Assembly: GCA_024663395.1 (NCBI GenBank) | Contig: JANFAH010000013.1 | Span: 1,178,001-1,242,000, forward strand | DNA length: 64,000 bases | Reading direction: 5' to 3' | Origin: Pisolithus tinctorius | Lineage: Eukaryota > Basidiomycota > Agaricomycetes > Boletales > Pisolithaceae | Shown: positions 11,327 through 20,703 of the stretch, piece after piece | Position numbering within the stretch: the stretch's first letter is position 1 | Layout of the letters: each line of letters opens with the position of its first letter | The notes under the pieces: model-generated | Databases searched by the model: none | What the model was told of the DNA's origin: nothing | What the model saw: the letters and a program-made list of their open reading frames with translations, nothing else | Position numbers and translations under genes: made by a program

Positions 11327-11631
11327 TAACCAGGCTGTGATTTTTGACTATAGTTATAATTCTTGGAATGCAACATTCCTTTTGCTACTAGGGTCTCGGC
11401 TTGGGCTTGAGAGGTCCTTCCTCCCATTCGCAGGTGTCCTGACCGATAACAAGGACGGAGGGGTGCATGTTAGTCTCCGGAGTCCCTAAGCTGACTAAAG
11501 ACTCAATGGAAGGCGATCGCAAAATAAGTCACAGGCCAACAAAATCTTAGTAACGTCGTGGACACTTTAGACGAATGTCTTGGCTGTCGACTGATTGTAT
11601 GCACAACTTCGGATCCACGCTCGAAACTGGC
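11327..11631. other. Intergenic, nothing recognised
   Basis: 3' flank of the F-box gene, up to the inverted syf2 fragment. No gene, repeat or clear regulatory site seen. Confidence 0.4.
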
Positions 11632-11835
11632 TCAAATCTCTGCAGTGTATTTGTCGTAATATCCCACAATCTGAAATGTGGAGCAATGCATCAGAATGCA
11701 TCACGAAAGAAAGACGGAAGATAATGTACTAACCTTCTTGTTGAATACACGATTCTGCTCGTTGATATATGTGATGTCGCCCTCTTCCTCATTCGGTTGA
11801 TAGCCTCTTCGGAGTCAGCTTTTGACGATTTGCCT
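11632..11835 (-). pseudogene. syf2: syf2 3' exon fragment, inverted second copy with the same premature stop
   Basis: On the minus strand this reads EEEGDITYINEQNRVFNKK, a 63-base intron (11671-11733), then IVGYYDKYTAEI and TGA at 11632-11634. It is clearly homologous to 4890-5086 including the intron, and carries the same stop at the same codon. Here the stop is followed by ASFERG, the expected SYF2 tail; the match fades beyond. Upstream on this strand (about 11800-11835), AAGCTGACTCCGAAGAGG-type sequence and a CAGGCAAATCGTCAAAA block partly matching 4198-4221 extend the similarity. Shared stop and intron indicate duplication of an already broken copy. Confidence 0.75.
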
Positions 11836-12448
11836 GAAACGATGTCTATCTGCGCGTGAATTATGTAATTTATTTGCCGTCATTTTTGCGGCACCCCAGC
11901 TCATATATGACAAGTCGATAAAGCTGTGGACGATCACAGTATCATTACTTTGCACAAGAAGTACCTGTTCTGCTCACTCAGTGAAGATCAGTTCTTGACG
12001 ACGTTGCTTCTCAAGCATTTCCCAACTTTTAGAACCAAGTTTATGCGGCGGCCCATACCATTGTTCTTGAGTCATGGTGCGTGTTGTTCTCGCAGCGATG
12101 TCATTGGGTTAATTCGACTGTCTACCTATGAATCATTTAATGCCAATGCAAACAAAGCCCTGTGTTGGTGCTTCCACTGTGGTATGCATGGTCAGGAAGT
12201 GTTCCCTGTACTGGCCCTCAAGCCCAGCATTGTTCGTGACTCATAGAGGGTGGAGAGGGGCCAATGCTCTCAATTAATGGCCCCGGCCTGTCAGCTCTCG
12301 AAAATACATACCGACGCGACTAACAAGCATCTCCCATCCGGCTCTCGGTTTTCGGTTTCGTTGTACGGTGGCATGTGGGGTTTCGTTGTCACAGGGCGAC
12401 CCCATTCTCTGCGTGGCTTGGCCACAAACTGGCCGAAAGTCCATGCGC
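11836..12448. other. No supported gene; 5' flank of TE1
   Basis: A plus frame at 11926-12246 lacks an identifiable motif. The last bases (GCGC at 12445-12448) form the target-site duplication of TE1. Confidence 0.4.
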
Positions 12449-12912
12449 TGTAGGGAACGAGTTCGAGTTCCCTAGGAGAATCCGTCTTGGTCAGGAGTTT
12501 AGGGGTGGAAGGACTTGTTTTGTTTCTTGCCTTTGTTTTTGTGTTTGTACCCTGGACTTGGTGACGAGCAGCCGCGTTGCTGACTAAGCACGTGTGCTGT
12601 GTTCGCGTGAGTTCAGTTTACCATAACAACCAGTACATGTCACAGGCCCTCAGTAGTAGGGTGATTTAGTCTCGCAATTCGGCGAGTTTTTGAGGTTAGA
12701 TTTATTACTTTGGGGAGTACCCAAAGTGCCAGGAGGACTGGCAAGAGTATTAGACAGGCACAGCTAAGTATCTTTTTTCTAGTTCGCATTTTTTTCTTTT
12801 TTTACTACACTTCTTTCTCCAGAGAGAACCTCCCTTTTGGGTCGAGCACTAAACTCGCCCATTACTGACTATTACCATTATAGGTACATCATCTATTTTA
12901 CCTATTCCTACA
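12449..12912 (+). repeat. TE1 5' LTR
   Basis: 464 bases, from TGTAGGGAACGAGTTCGAGT to ATTCCTACA, matching 18855-19315 with a small number of substitutions and short indels. Confidence 0.92.
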
Positions 12913-12914
12913 TC

Positions 12915-12931
12915 TGGAGCCCACCGCGAGG
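12915..12931 (+). promoter_or_regulatory. TE1 primer-binding-site-like sequence
   Basis: TGGAGCCCACCGCGAGG lies two bases after the LTR. It begins with TGG, as expected for a site pairing with a tRNA CCA end, and recurs next to the 5' LTRs of TE2 and TE3. The primer tRNA was not identified. Confidence 0.7.
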
Positions 12932-13091
12932 GGGGTTCTGTTCGTTTTGGGGAAAGAAGCCACCACCTTATCACCACACGAAAATTTTTGCTGGATTCAG
13001 TTTGGACAAGCTAAGTGTTCAGGGTCTCGGTTCTAGTTACACTCTACACTCACAAATTCCGGAATTTTCAGAATTATTTTTCGAGCAGCAA

Positions 13092-14765
13092 ATGAAGAAC
13101 GAACGACGACTAAGTCGAAGATCCCTCGAGCCGAGAAGCAAGTCCGAAGGCAAATTAATAGTCAAATTTCTGCGAAGAAGTCGTGAGAATGCGCCGAGAG
13201 AACTCGAGGGAATGCCACCGAGGCATTCAAGGGATGCCCCATGGTTCTCAGGGTGTGCGTCTGACCTTTTTAGGTATTTCGAAGAGGTTCGAAGTCTTTG
13301 CGAGCGCGAGAATTGCTTCGATGACCAAGAATGGGCGAAATGGGCTTGCTGGTATGCAAGTGGCGAAATCTCAGACTCATGGTATGAGTTCGTTGAAGAT
13401 CACCTGAGTTGGCCCGAATTCGTGGTGGCCATCGCGCGTTTGTATCCTGGGTCCCGGAAAATGGATCGACAGTATTCGAGGAATGACCTTTACAGCCTCG
13501 TTGACAGCCGAGCAAGAAGAGAAGTTCGTACAGAGGAAGAACTGATGAACTACAGACTCTATTTTCTAGATTTAGCAGCGTTTCTACGGGTTTCGAGGCA
13601 ACTCGAGGCTGACGAGCTCGAAGACCTCTATGTACAAGGCTTCGACAAGGAATTCCGGCGCGAAATTATTCGGAAAATGCGACGCGACGATCGACGGCGA
13701 CACTCGGACGATCCATGGCCCATGGAACAAGTAACATACACAGCAACACGGCTACTACGCAAAGGATTTCGCTCGGAGCAAGCACGGACAAGCGCAGAAG
13801 ACTACTATGAGCCACGAAGTGACCCAGAGTCGAGTTCGGACAAGCAACATCTATCTACGAAGTGTTTTCTTCCTACAGCTGCACATGACTCGCTGACGAA
13901 CAATGTACAGGGATCTACAGAGTTATCGAGGTACATAGAGTGCGAGAAAGTACCGAAGTTAGTTTCGACAAGTCGCGCGCAGCCACACGGCCCACCCAAG
14001 AAGCCAAGTAGTGAGGACCGAAGCCCTGGCAGGCTCGTCGAAGCAGCCGCAGCAACCTGTTTTGAGATGGAAGAGTTTTCTCTGAGTACGAACCAAATAC
14101 TGACTACTGAGTTACAGGAAGCAGTAGAACTGGAGCGAGTTGAACCAACATTGGTGGAGGAACCACTCACAATGAAAGTCCCATTCGAATTCGAAGCGAA
14201 TTACAACACTCAAAGGGGTTTTTCTTTTTGTTCATATCGAGTTTCTCTGATGGCTACTGGTGTGTCACTACAGGAGTCCTACCTAAGAGGTCGAGGCAGT
14301 GAAAGGAGTGGCCTCGGAGTTCCTGCAGTCAGCAGAAATACGCATCAGTTAACTGACGACCTATTCAGGTCAAAGATTCCACTCGAATTCGAAGCCGAAA
14401 GGCTCGAAGAACACCCGAAGCCCACAGGAGTTGAAGTCGAAGGGCTCGAAACACTCGCAGACAGTCCCGAAACAGATAGGTTGGCATACGAAGAGGTCAT
14501 TGACTCACACAGAGCGCCGCAGCACATGAATCACATTGGTGTGCGAAGAGGTTGTTGCAAGAAGAATTCAGATCGAGGAGCCATCGAGGCTCAGTATACG
14601 AAGGAAGCCGCCGGAAGAAGTTTTGCGAGTCGAAATGTTGAAGCACGCGGCGAGGGTGGACGACCTCGCACTCGAGATATTCCGTGGCCGTGCAGCATCA
14701 GCAATATATATTTTTCGAGGATTCGTCGAGCGAATCGACGTGCGCAGAAAGTCCTGCGATGTTGA
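13092..14765 (+). CDS. gag: TE1 gag-like protein
   Basis: First ATG after the primer site is at 13092, giving about 557 residues. Residues about 105-250 resemble the gag regions of TE2 and TE3: a core with LYPGSRKMDRQYSRNDLYSL and, further on, LEDLYVQGFDKEFRREIIRK, matching the YPG..DR.Y..DL pattern of both relatives. No CCHC zinc knuckle is visible. The second half is acidic and low in complexity, and a switch to another plus frame (14536-14769, EEVVARRIQIEEPSRLSIRR) looks equally coding, so an intron or a frameshift is possible near 14200-14550. The stop codon (TGA, 14763-14765) overlaps the ATG of the next frame. Confidence 0.7.
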   Translation: MKNERRLSRRSLEPRSKSEGKLIVKFLRRSRENAPRELEGMPPRHSRDAPWFSGCASDLFRYFEEVRSLCERENCFDDQEWAKWACWYASGEISDSWYEFVEDHLSWPEFVVAIARLYPGSRKMDRQYSRNDLYSLVDSRARREVRTEEELMNYRLYFLDLAAFLRVSRQLEADELEDLYVQGFDKEFRREIIRKMRRDDRRRHSDDPWPMEQVTYTATRLLRKGFRSEQARTSAEDYYEPRSDPESSSDKQHLSTKCFLPTAAHDSLTNNVQGSTELSRYIECEKVPKLVSTSRAQPHGPPKKPSSEDRSPGRLVEAAAATCFEMEEFSLSTNQILTTELQEAVELERVEPTLVEEPLTMKVPFEFEANYNTQRGFSFCSYRVSLMATGVSLQESYLRGRGSERSGLGVPAVSRNTHQLTDDLFRSKIPLEFEAERLEEHPKPTGVEVEGLETLADSPETDRLAYEEVIDSHRAPQHMNHIGVRRGCCKKNSDRGAIEAQYTKEAAGRSFASRNVEARGEGGRPRTRDIPWPCSISNIYFSRIRRANRRAQKVLRC

Positions 14766-16702
14766 CTAAGCGGAGTCACGTGACCGCTCTGCGTGTCGTG
14801 GCCACGTGCACACAAGTAGTACTACACACTGACGACGCTAGTGTTATAGGCCAGCTACGCAAGATCGCAGCGATCGAAGGTTACGAAGAATGGGGCGAGA
14901 AAGGTACCGTATGGAAACTACCACGACTACGAGCGACAGCGACGGTGACAAGAGCGACGACATCAACACGAGCGCGAGCGGGGACGACGACAGCGCTGGA
15001 CTCGGAGCGACAGCCATGCGAGGCTGGAACAGCCATCTTGTGGAGACAAGGCGCGATGAGCGCTGGTACCGGGCTCGACAGCTCGAAGGTTCATTTCGAT
15101 TTCGAAACGCCTTACTTACATCGTCAGTATTCTAGGGAAGCCGGCTATCTACAACGAACAGCGAAGATCGCGATACAAGGAACGAAGACGACGGTTAGAC
15201 TTGGCGCGGATCAACAGCCGCGCGGGAGTGGAAGTGCCATTCGATGGGAATGGGGCGCGAGGAGCGCAGACATGGAGCTCGACGGCTCATCGGTTTGTTT
15301 AGAATTCGAAACGTTTTACTTACATCTACGCTATTCTAGGGATTACAAGAGTACGCAACGAAAAGCGACTGACATCCGAGGAACTGCAGTACTAAGAACG
15401 ATGACAATGACGACACTCGGCACAGATCGAAGATTGCGCGAGGCTAAAACAGCTGTTCGATGGGGACAAGGCGCTATGAGCGCGGGTACTGGGCCTGACG
15501 GCCCAAGGTTTCGTTTACATTCCATAGCGTATTACTTACAAATACTTTATTCTAGGGAAAACGGCTATACACAACGACGTATGAGCGACATCCAGACGAT
15601 CGGAATGCAAGGAACAACAACAACTAGACTTACCGCAGATCAAAGCCCCTACGAGACCAGAGGAGCCGTCCGATGGAAGCAGGGTGCAACGAGCACAGAT
15701 ATTGAGCATTACGGCCCAGAGTTTTGTTTCGATTTCATAGCAGTCTACTTACAGCTATCCTACTCTAGAGAAAACGGATGTACGCAACGAGGAGCGCGAG
15801 CAACGACAACAAGAGTGACAGCGACGTCAACAACGTTCAACACCGACCGAAGGCCATACGAAGCAAGAACGGCCACCCGGTGGACTTGGAGCGTGGCAGA
15901 GGCCGATGCTGAGCTCGAGAGCTCAAGGTTTTATTTTGATTTCGTAGCATTGTACTTACAACTATTCTACTCTAGGAAGAGCGAGAGGCACCTACAACGA
16001 AGTGGAATCGCGGCGCGAGGATCTACACAGGACCATGAACAGAAGACACTCGGACGTACAGGGAAACGAGTGCGACGACTACGGTTCGAGCTGCAACAGC
16101 AATCGTCGAAGATACGACATCCAACGAGCGTGGATATGGAGCCTAACAACCAAAACAATAACTTAGGCGGAAGAACGCATCGACTCACAGTCCAACAAGT
16201 ACGGAGACCCCGAAATAATGCGAGAGACACACTCGAAGCGACCGAACGGACTTCTATGCAAGATCTGCTACGAAGGGCGGCAATGACAGGGGTACGAGAG
16301 ACGACGTCGATGGTGCTGGATGCGGAGCGGTGGTCATACAATGCGAGAGTGGCCATATGGTGGATAAGAGGCATGGCAGAGACGAACAATGAGCTTGACG
16401 GCTCAAGGTTTTGTGTTCGTTTCAGTATATTCTGTTTACTTCTTCGTTATTCTAGGAAGGCCGGCTATCTACGACGAACAGCGTCCAAGACACAAGAAAC
16501 GACGGCGATCACGAGACTTGACACAGACCGAAGGCTGCGCGAGGTTGGAGCAGCCGTTCGGTGGAGACAGGGTGTGGGGAGCGCAGGCGTTCTGACGGCT
16601 CGAGGGTTCGGTTCGGTTTCGGGACGCTCTGCTTACGTCTACTTTACGCTAGGGATAAGGGATGGTCGCGACGAAGAGCGACCAAGGTCCTGGCAAACGT
16701 GA
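14759..16702 (+). CDS. TE1 internal repeat protein, about 70-residue repeats
   Basis: ATG at 14759 overlaps the gag stop (ATGTTGA). The frame stays open for about 647 residues and consists of at least six degenerate units of about 70 residues, each with a TDRR..EA.TA.RW.QGA head and a YLQL.YSRENGYTQR tail. Ends of successive units at 15135, 15339, 15555, 15768, 15975 and 16455 are spaced 204, 216, 213, 207 and 480 bases, all multiples of three, which argues that this frame was kept while the array grew. A different unit type (SSKIRHP..THR..QVRR.R) is inserted at 16060-16300 and recurs at 16760-16930. The last unit ends near 16652 and the frame then shifts. No known family. Confidence 0.5.
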   Translation: MLTKRSHVTALRVVATCTQVVLHTDDASVIGQLRKIAAIEGYEEWGEKGTVWKLPRLRATATVTRATTSTRARAGTTTALDSERQPCEAGTAILWRQGAMSAGTGLDSSKVHFDFETPYLHRQYSREAGYLQRTAKIAIQGTKTTVRLGADQQPRGSGSAIRWEWGARSADMELDGSSVCLEFETFYLHLRYSRDYKSTQRKATDIRGTAVLRTMTMTTLGTDRRLREAKTAVRWGQGAMSAGTGPDGPRFRLHSIAYYLQILYSRENGYTQRRMSDIQTIGMQGTTTTRLTADQSPYETRGAVRWKQGATSTDIEHYGPEFCFDFIAVYLQLSYSRENGCTQRGARATTTRVTATSTTFNTDRRPYEARTATRWTWSVAEADAELESSRFYFDFVALYLQLFYSRKSERHLQRSGIAARGSTQDHEQKTLGRTGKRVRRLRFELQQQSSKIRHPTSVDMEPNNQNNNLGGRTHRLTVQQVRRPRNNARDTLEATERTSMQDLLRRAAMTGVRETTSMVLDAERWSYNARVAIWWIRGMAETNNELDGSRFCVRFSIFCLLLRYSRKAGYLRRTASKTQETTAITRLDTDRRLREVGAAVRWRQGVGSAGVLTARGFGSVSGRSAYVYFTLGIRDGRDEERPRSWQT

Positions 16703-17080
16703 TTCAAGCATCTAAGAAGATTTGCAAGCAAACGCCGTGCGGATGTACGGTGGGACCAGAACGATGGCTACGATGTGATCTACGACGGCGATCATCGGAG
16801 ATACGACATCCAATGAACGACGAGCCAGAAGAAGGAACGCATCGACACACAGGGTGGCAAGTGCAACGACTACGAAGTACCGCGAGAGAAGCACTCGAAG
16901 CGACTCCGCAGACTTGTATACCCGGACTACCACGAATATCAATGCGACAGCAAACTTTGGGATTGCAGCGAGATGCGCAGGAAGCGAGGGGTGTCGAATC
17001 CAGGCCGAGTGGGCTCGAGGGCCCAATGTTCAGTTTTCTCTTCGAAGTGCTTTACTTACAACTTCGTTATTTCAGGAAAT
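14990..17080 (+). repeat. Tandem array of about 205-base units containing intron-like segments
   Basis: Unit ends marked by TTCTAG/TACTCTAG/TTTCAG at 15135, 15339, 15555, 15768, 15975, 16455, 16652 and 17075. Each is preceded by CTTAC(A), about 12-20 bases upstream, and by a GGTT or AGGTT about 47-50 bases upstream, so every unit contains a segment with 5' site, branch-site and 3' site features of a fungal intron. Related but more distant AG ends occur at 17600 and 18027. A second unit type at about 16050-16300 is duplicated at about 16750-16940. Confidence 0.65.
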
Positions 17081-17136
17081 ACCAGGTTTTACTAAATATT
17101 AAGGAATCTTCAAGCGACGATGCGCCTACAGTACGA

Positions 17137-17499
17137 AGCGAATTTTTAGGTCGACGCGCCATCGAGCAGTTAGTGAGGGGAGACACCGTCCCTGTGTTGG
17201 ATATTGTGCAGAGACATCATGGCCATGTTTCGCTTTATTCGGGGGACACCACAGACGAGCGGGACGTGTTGGATATATTGGAGAGATCAGGCATTACATA
17301 TATCATACAGAATGCCTTGCTACAGCGAGGCATGAAAGACCCCTCCGTCTACTTTGGGGGTTACGTCGAAGGCACCCGAGCCGTCATCGAAGCAACCATC
17401 GCAGCCGGTGTCCTGCCCTATCTGGAGAAGCCGTTCGACGCATATAATCTACTGCCTTACCGTTCTACCACGCTGAGCAAACCCAATCTAGAACAATGA
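17137..17499 (+). pseudogene. Captured fragment of a sterol dehydrogenase gene (Erg26-like, 3-beta-HSD/SDR)
   Basis: Within the plus frame 16561-17499, the part from about 17140 reads EFLGRRAIEQLVRGDTVPVL then DIVQRHHGHVSLYSGDT, DVLDILERSGITYIIQNALL, YVEGTRAVIEATIAAGV and LPYLEKPFDAYN. This order is that of the NAD(P)-binding half of C-3 sterol dehydrogenases (Erg26, C4-decarboxylase, ergosterol pathway). The glycine motif at the N-terminus is incomplete. The segment carrying the catalytic YxxxK is missing: the fragment jumps from the IAAGV helix to the LPYLEKP loop. It cannot be an active enzyme. It is fused in frame to the upstream repeat units, so it looks like a transduplicated host sequence. 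Confidence 0.65.
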
Positions 17500-18854
17500 A
17501 GTTGCACACAGTGTATTCGAAGCGATGTGGATTCAGATGCTGAGCCCGAGCGCTCATTTTTGTCTTTTGTTTTTATGACAATCTACTCACGAATCTACAG
17601 GTCTAAGGTACTCGACCAAGTCGAAGCGCAGTCGCTGGTATCCGAAGGAAAAGAAGACGGCACGAGTTCATGGGTAGAGTGCGAAGAGCTATTGACAAAA
17701 CTCAGGAAGGGGAGATTCGAAGCCAAGGTGCCCTTTTCGGTTTTGATTCGAACATTATCTACTGCGAGGTACAGGTACCCTGGTGCGAAGGAAAAAGCGA
17801 TTGATGGGGATGGACGGCTTGAAGCTGTTCATCAGTACTTAGCATCAAGACTTCGTCCGCCCAACTGTGAGGTTGAAGGCCGACGACCAAGATCGAACAA
17901 GGTTAGCACCTACACCCGTCGGAGTCGAAGACCTATCAACGAAGGAGACGCGAGGATCTACAGACTTAAGGTGACAGCTTTTATTATAGTTCAAGCATGT
18001 ACTACTTCGAGATATTTTTGTTTCTAGCAGTGAACAAGTGGTAGACGAAGATGGGCGACTCGAGGTCGCTCGGCGACACTTAGTGTGAGAGCTTCGGCCA
18101 CCTGATGGAGTACCAGACGAAGTACGAGAAATCAAGTGCGCGCATGCACAGGGAGTCGAGGCTGTGAAAATAGGAATGGGACAAGTGAACGAGGCAAGGG
18201 TCCTGGTGAGCGTGTCGATATATAGTTTTCTTTAAAATGAGTTTTGCTTCGAGCGACGTCGTTCAACCGAGTCGTGCTAACCTTCGGGTGATTCTACTCA
18301 CCCCGACTTATAGTTTCGAGTTCCATTGTCTTTCTTGGTGCTAAATCGTCTTAAGGACGAGCAGTAGTCGAGAGCACATATGCATATAAGGATAGTAAAT
18401 ACACGACTGATCAAGATTTGTTTTAGGTACATATATATGTCTTCGAGCTGCCTCGTAGAGGGCCAGCGTCCGCTGTACCAGCCGCTGAGCTGCGTTACAC
18501 TCTGTTACTGTTTCGCACAGAGACTGTGCCTCGAGGAGCAGCCACCGTCTCGCTCTGCACTCGTTGGTGCGAGGTTTTGGTGTTGAGAGGAGTGTTCGAG
18601 AGCAGCCAGAGTGTGTTAGAGAAGATAAGAGCGAAGAGGGGTCGGCGGAACCGAGCACGTGTTTGAGGCCAAGGAGGTAGGCCGGTGAGGGTCGAGGATG
18701 TGGATAGGGGGATTGGGCTGCGAGGCCGGATGGCGTGAGGCTAGAGGGGCAAGGTGCTGTGTTCGAGAGTCAAGGGAAGTAGGTGTGAGGGTGAGGATGT
18801 TCGTGTGAGGAGGAGAGCGACCAAGGACGGTCGAATTCTAAACCACCCCTCGGA
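17500..18854 (+). other. TE1 3' internal region with a second small duplication
   Basis: The frame 17527-18027 includes VSEGKEDGTSSWVECEELLT and GDGRLEAVHQYLASRLRPPN. A related piece DEDGRLEVARRHLV.ELRPP follows at about 18034-18100, interrupted by TGA, so the DGRLE..LRPP module (about 260 bases apart) is tandemly duplicated. Intron-like AG ends are at 17600 and 18027. From 18140 to 18854 no coding frame is convincing, but TCGAG/TTCGAG words stay frequent. Confidence 0.4.
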
Positions 18855-19315
18855 TGTAGGGAACGAGTTCGAGTTCCCTAGGAGAATCCGTCTTGGTCAG
18901 GAGTTTAGGGGTGGAAGGACTTGTTTTGTTTCTTGCCTTTGTTTTTGTGTTTGTACCCCTGGACTTGGTGACGAGCAGCCGCGTTGCTGACTAAGCACGT
19001 GTGCTGTGTTCGCGCGAGTTCAGTTTACCATAACAACCAGTACATGTCACAGGCCCTCAGTAGTAGGGTGATTTGGTCTCGCATTTCGGCGAGAGTTCGA
19101 AGTTAGATTTATTACTTTGGGGAGTACCCAAAGTGCCAGGAGGACTGGCAAGAGTATTAGACAGGCACAGCTAAGTGTCTTTTTTCTAGTTCGCATTTTT
19201 TACTTTTTTACTACACTTCTTTCTCCAGAGAGAACCTCCCTTTTGGGTCGAGCACTAAACTCGCCCATTACTGACTATTACCATTATAGGTACATCTATT
19301 TTACCTATTCCTACA
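18855..19315 (+). repeat. TE1 3' LTR
   Basis: 461 bases, starting TGTAGGGAACGAGTTCGAGT and ending ATTCCTACA, followed by GCGC, the copy of the 5' flanking tetranucleotide. Confidence 0.92.
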
Positions 19316-19388
19316 GCGCCAAGCGGCATCAACCAGAGCAAGGTCCCCTACTCTCAGAGGGAGCCTGCATTTGGCGTCCGTTTCTTAG

Positions 19389-20391
19389 TTGCTAATGTGC
19401 TGTACCACCGTGCATATATGGCAAAGGTTACCAACAAATTACGCAGCGAAGATCTCGAAGCTGGAGAACTCTGGCGCAGCACTCCCACCGATCTCACCTG
19501 CCAACACACAGCCGAATGTTGGCGCAGTTGCGAAGCCAGTCTTCACGCCAAGCCCGGCACCATCAAACGCATGCAGTTCACCTCCCCAGTCAATCAGCCG
19601 TCACCTGCAGCTCCCAACAACGTCCTTAGCAAACCCAATATCAAACCCTGTCCCGAATTCAAGGATTCACATGCCTCCGCTGCTAGACGTGGTCGTCAGG
19701 CCACTCGTTCATCCAATCACAACTCCGTTGCGGGCGACGACTCCAACAACGACCAAGATTCCTCTCTAGCGTCCCGTAAGTGAAAACACTGTCCTTTGCT
19801 ATGCAACGACCCACTCTCAAATTCCCCTTTTTGTTCTCCAACGATTTCGGTCTTCCAGCTCTCCTATCACTAATGTGACCACACCCATGAAGTACGGCGA
19901 AGACATCGCATGCTCTTCTTCCACATCTCACCATGCCTTAAGTATCTTCAGGCAACCATCGAACTCCCCCTTGACGAACTCCTCGACTCGTGCAATGAAG
20001 AGACGCCCTCCACGCCTTCTGCATTGGACGCCAATGCCACCACAAAATGCACCGGGTCCGGTGACATCGTCATGCAAGACCCCCCAGGTGCATACATGCA
20101 CAGCTACATCCAAGGTCCTTCCCCTTCTATCTCCAAAACAGGCGCCACTCCTACACCCGGTACCAGTGCCACTTCAACCTCTGGTACAAATACAGGCACG
20201 TAGTACAGATCCCAACGTCTCGCCTTCCACCACAGCTACGGTCACCAACTCCAGCACCAGCGCAGGTGCTCATCACCCAAACTAACCCCAGTGCTGGTAT
20301 CACTCATACTAAACCCGGTCCTAGCACGACGGCTGGGACAACGCCGACCACAATGACAACTGTGGACGATGACAGCAACAACAGCTGCTGA
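19389..20391 (+). CDS. Thr/Ser/Pro-rich hypothetical protein, exon model uncertain
   Basis: Several plus frames (19389-19769, 19397-19783, 19875-20285, 19910-20203, and an open frame ending at the TGA at about 20389) overlap and are rich in Ser, Thr, Pro and Ala. Pieces such as ATIELPLDELLDSCNEETPS and SQSLPPQLRSPTPAPAQ-like text suggest a low-complexity protein encoded by more than one exon, with a likely intron at about 19778-19860 (GTAAGT..CAG). It lies between TE1 and the Tnp2 transposase and may be an accessory gene of that transposon or an unrelated host gene. No known domain. Confidence 0.35.
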
Positions 20392-20703
20392 AATGGCGAT
20401 GATCACTGACGACTGACATTAGTCTATTGTAAATGTAATTACTAGTCCCACTGAACCGCTGTGTAGTCTTGGAATTGAGTCGTAATGCCAGCCACTTTGT
20501 TCCAATAACTCACAAGGTGTGGAAACCCGACCTTGCTTTTTCCGACAGACTTTCCCACAACCAGAGCTCAACATCATAGAAGAACACTACAAGTTACATA
20601 AGCATTTCTGGATCTGGATCTGCTGCCAAATACTGCGCTTGTCACAATATTCTCTCTACAGAGTGGCCTAAGTTTGAGCGTTTCTGACACAGGTTGATTG
20701 GTA
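20392..20703. other. Spacer with a dispersed repeat, see 20498-20550
   Basis: No gene. Contains one copy of a repeat also found at 46653-46705. Confidence 0.4.
20498..20550 (+). repeat. Dispersed repeat copy 1
   Basis: TTGTTCCAATAACTCACAAG followed by GTGTGGAAAC and later CTTTTTCC. Matches 46653-46705 at most positions. It could be a transposon end or an element-derived fragment. Confidence 0.55.

Larger units (their letters stand above)
12449..19315 (+). mobile_element. TE1: non-autonomous Gypsy-like LTR retrotransposon carrying a host gene fragment
   Basis: Bounded by two near-identical LTRs (12449-12912 and 18855-19315), each TG..CA, with a 4-base target duplication GCGC at 12445-12448 and 19316-19319. 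A primer-binding-site-like sequence shared with TE2 and TE3 follows the 5' LTR. The interior holds a gag-type frame, a long tandem-repeat frame and an Erg26-like host fragment. No protease, reverse transcriptase, RNase H or integrase motif was found, so it would need enzymes from a relative such as TE3. The word TCGAAG/CTTCGA is conspicuously frequent (about 29 counted by eye, against 3-4 expected). Confidence 0.9.

Noticed and set aside
12915..12931. Naming the primer tRNA for TE1-TE3
   Set aside because: The 17-base site is clear but I could not match it reliably to a specific tRNA from memory.
15967..16389. 140-residue minus-strand frame in TE1
   Set aside because: Lies entirely opposite the repeat frame, with no motif; treated as a shadow.
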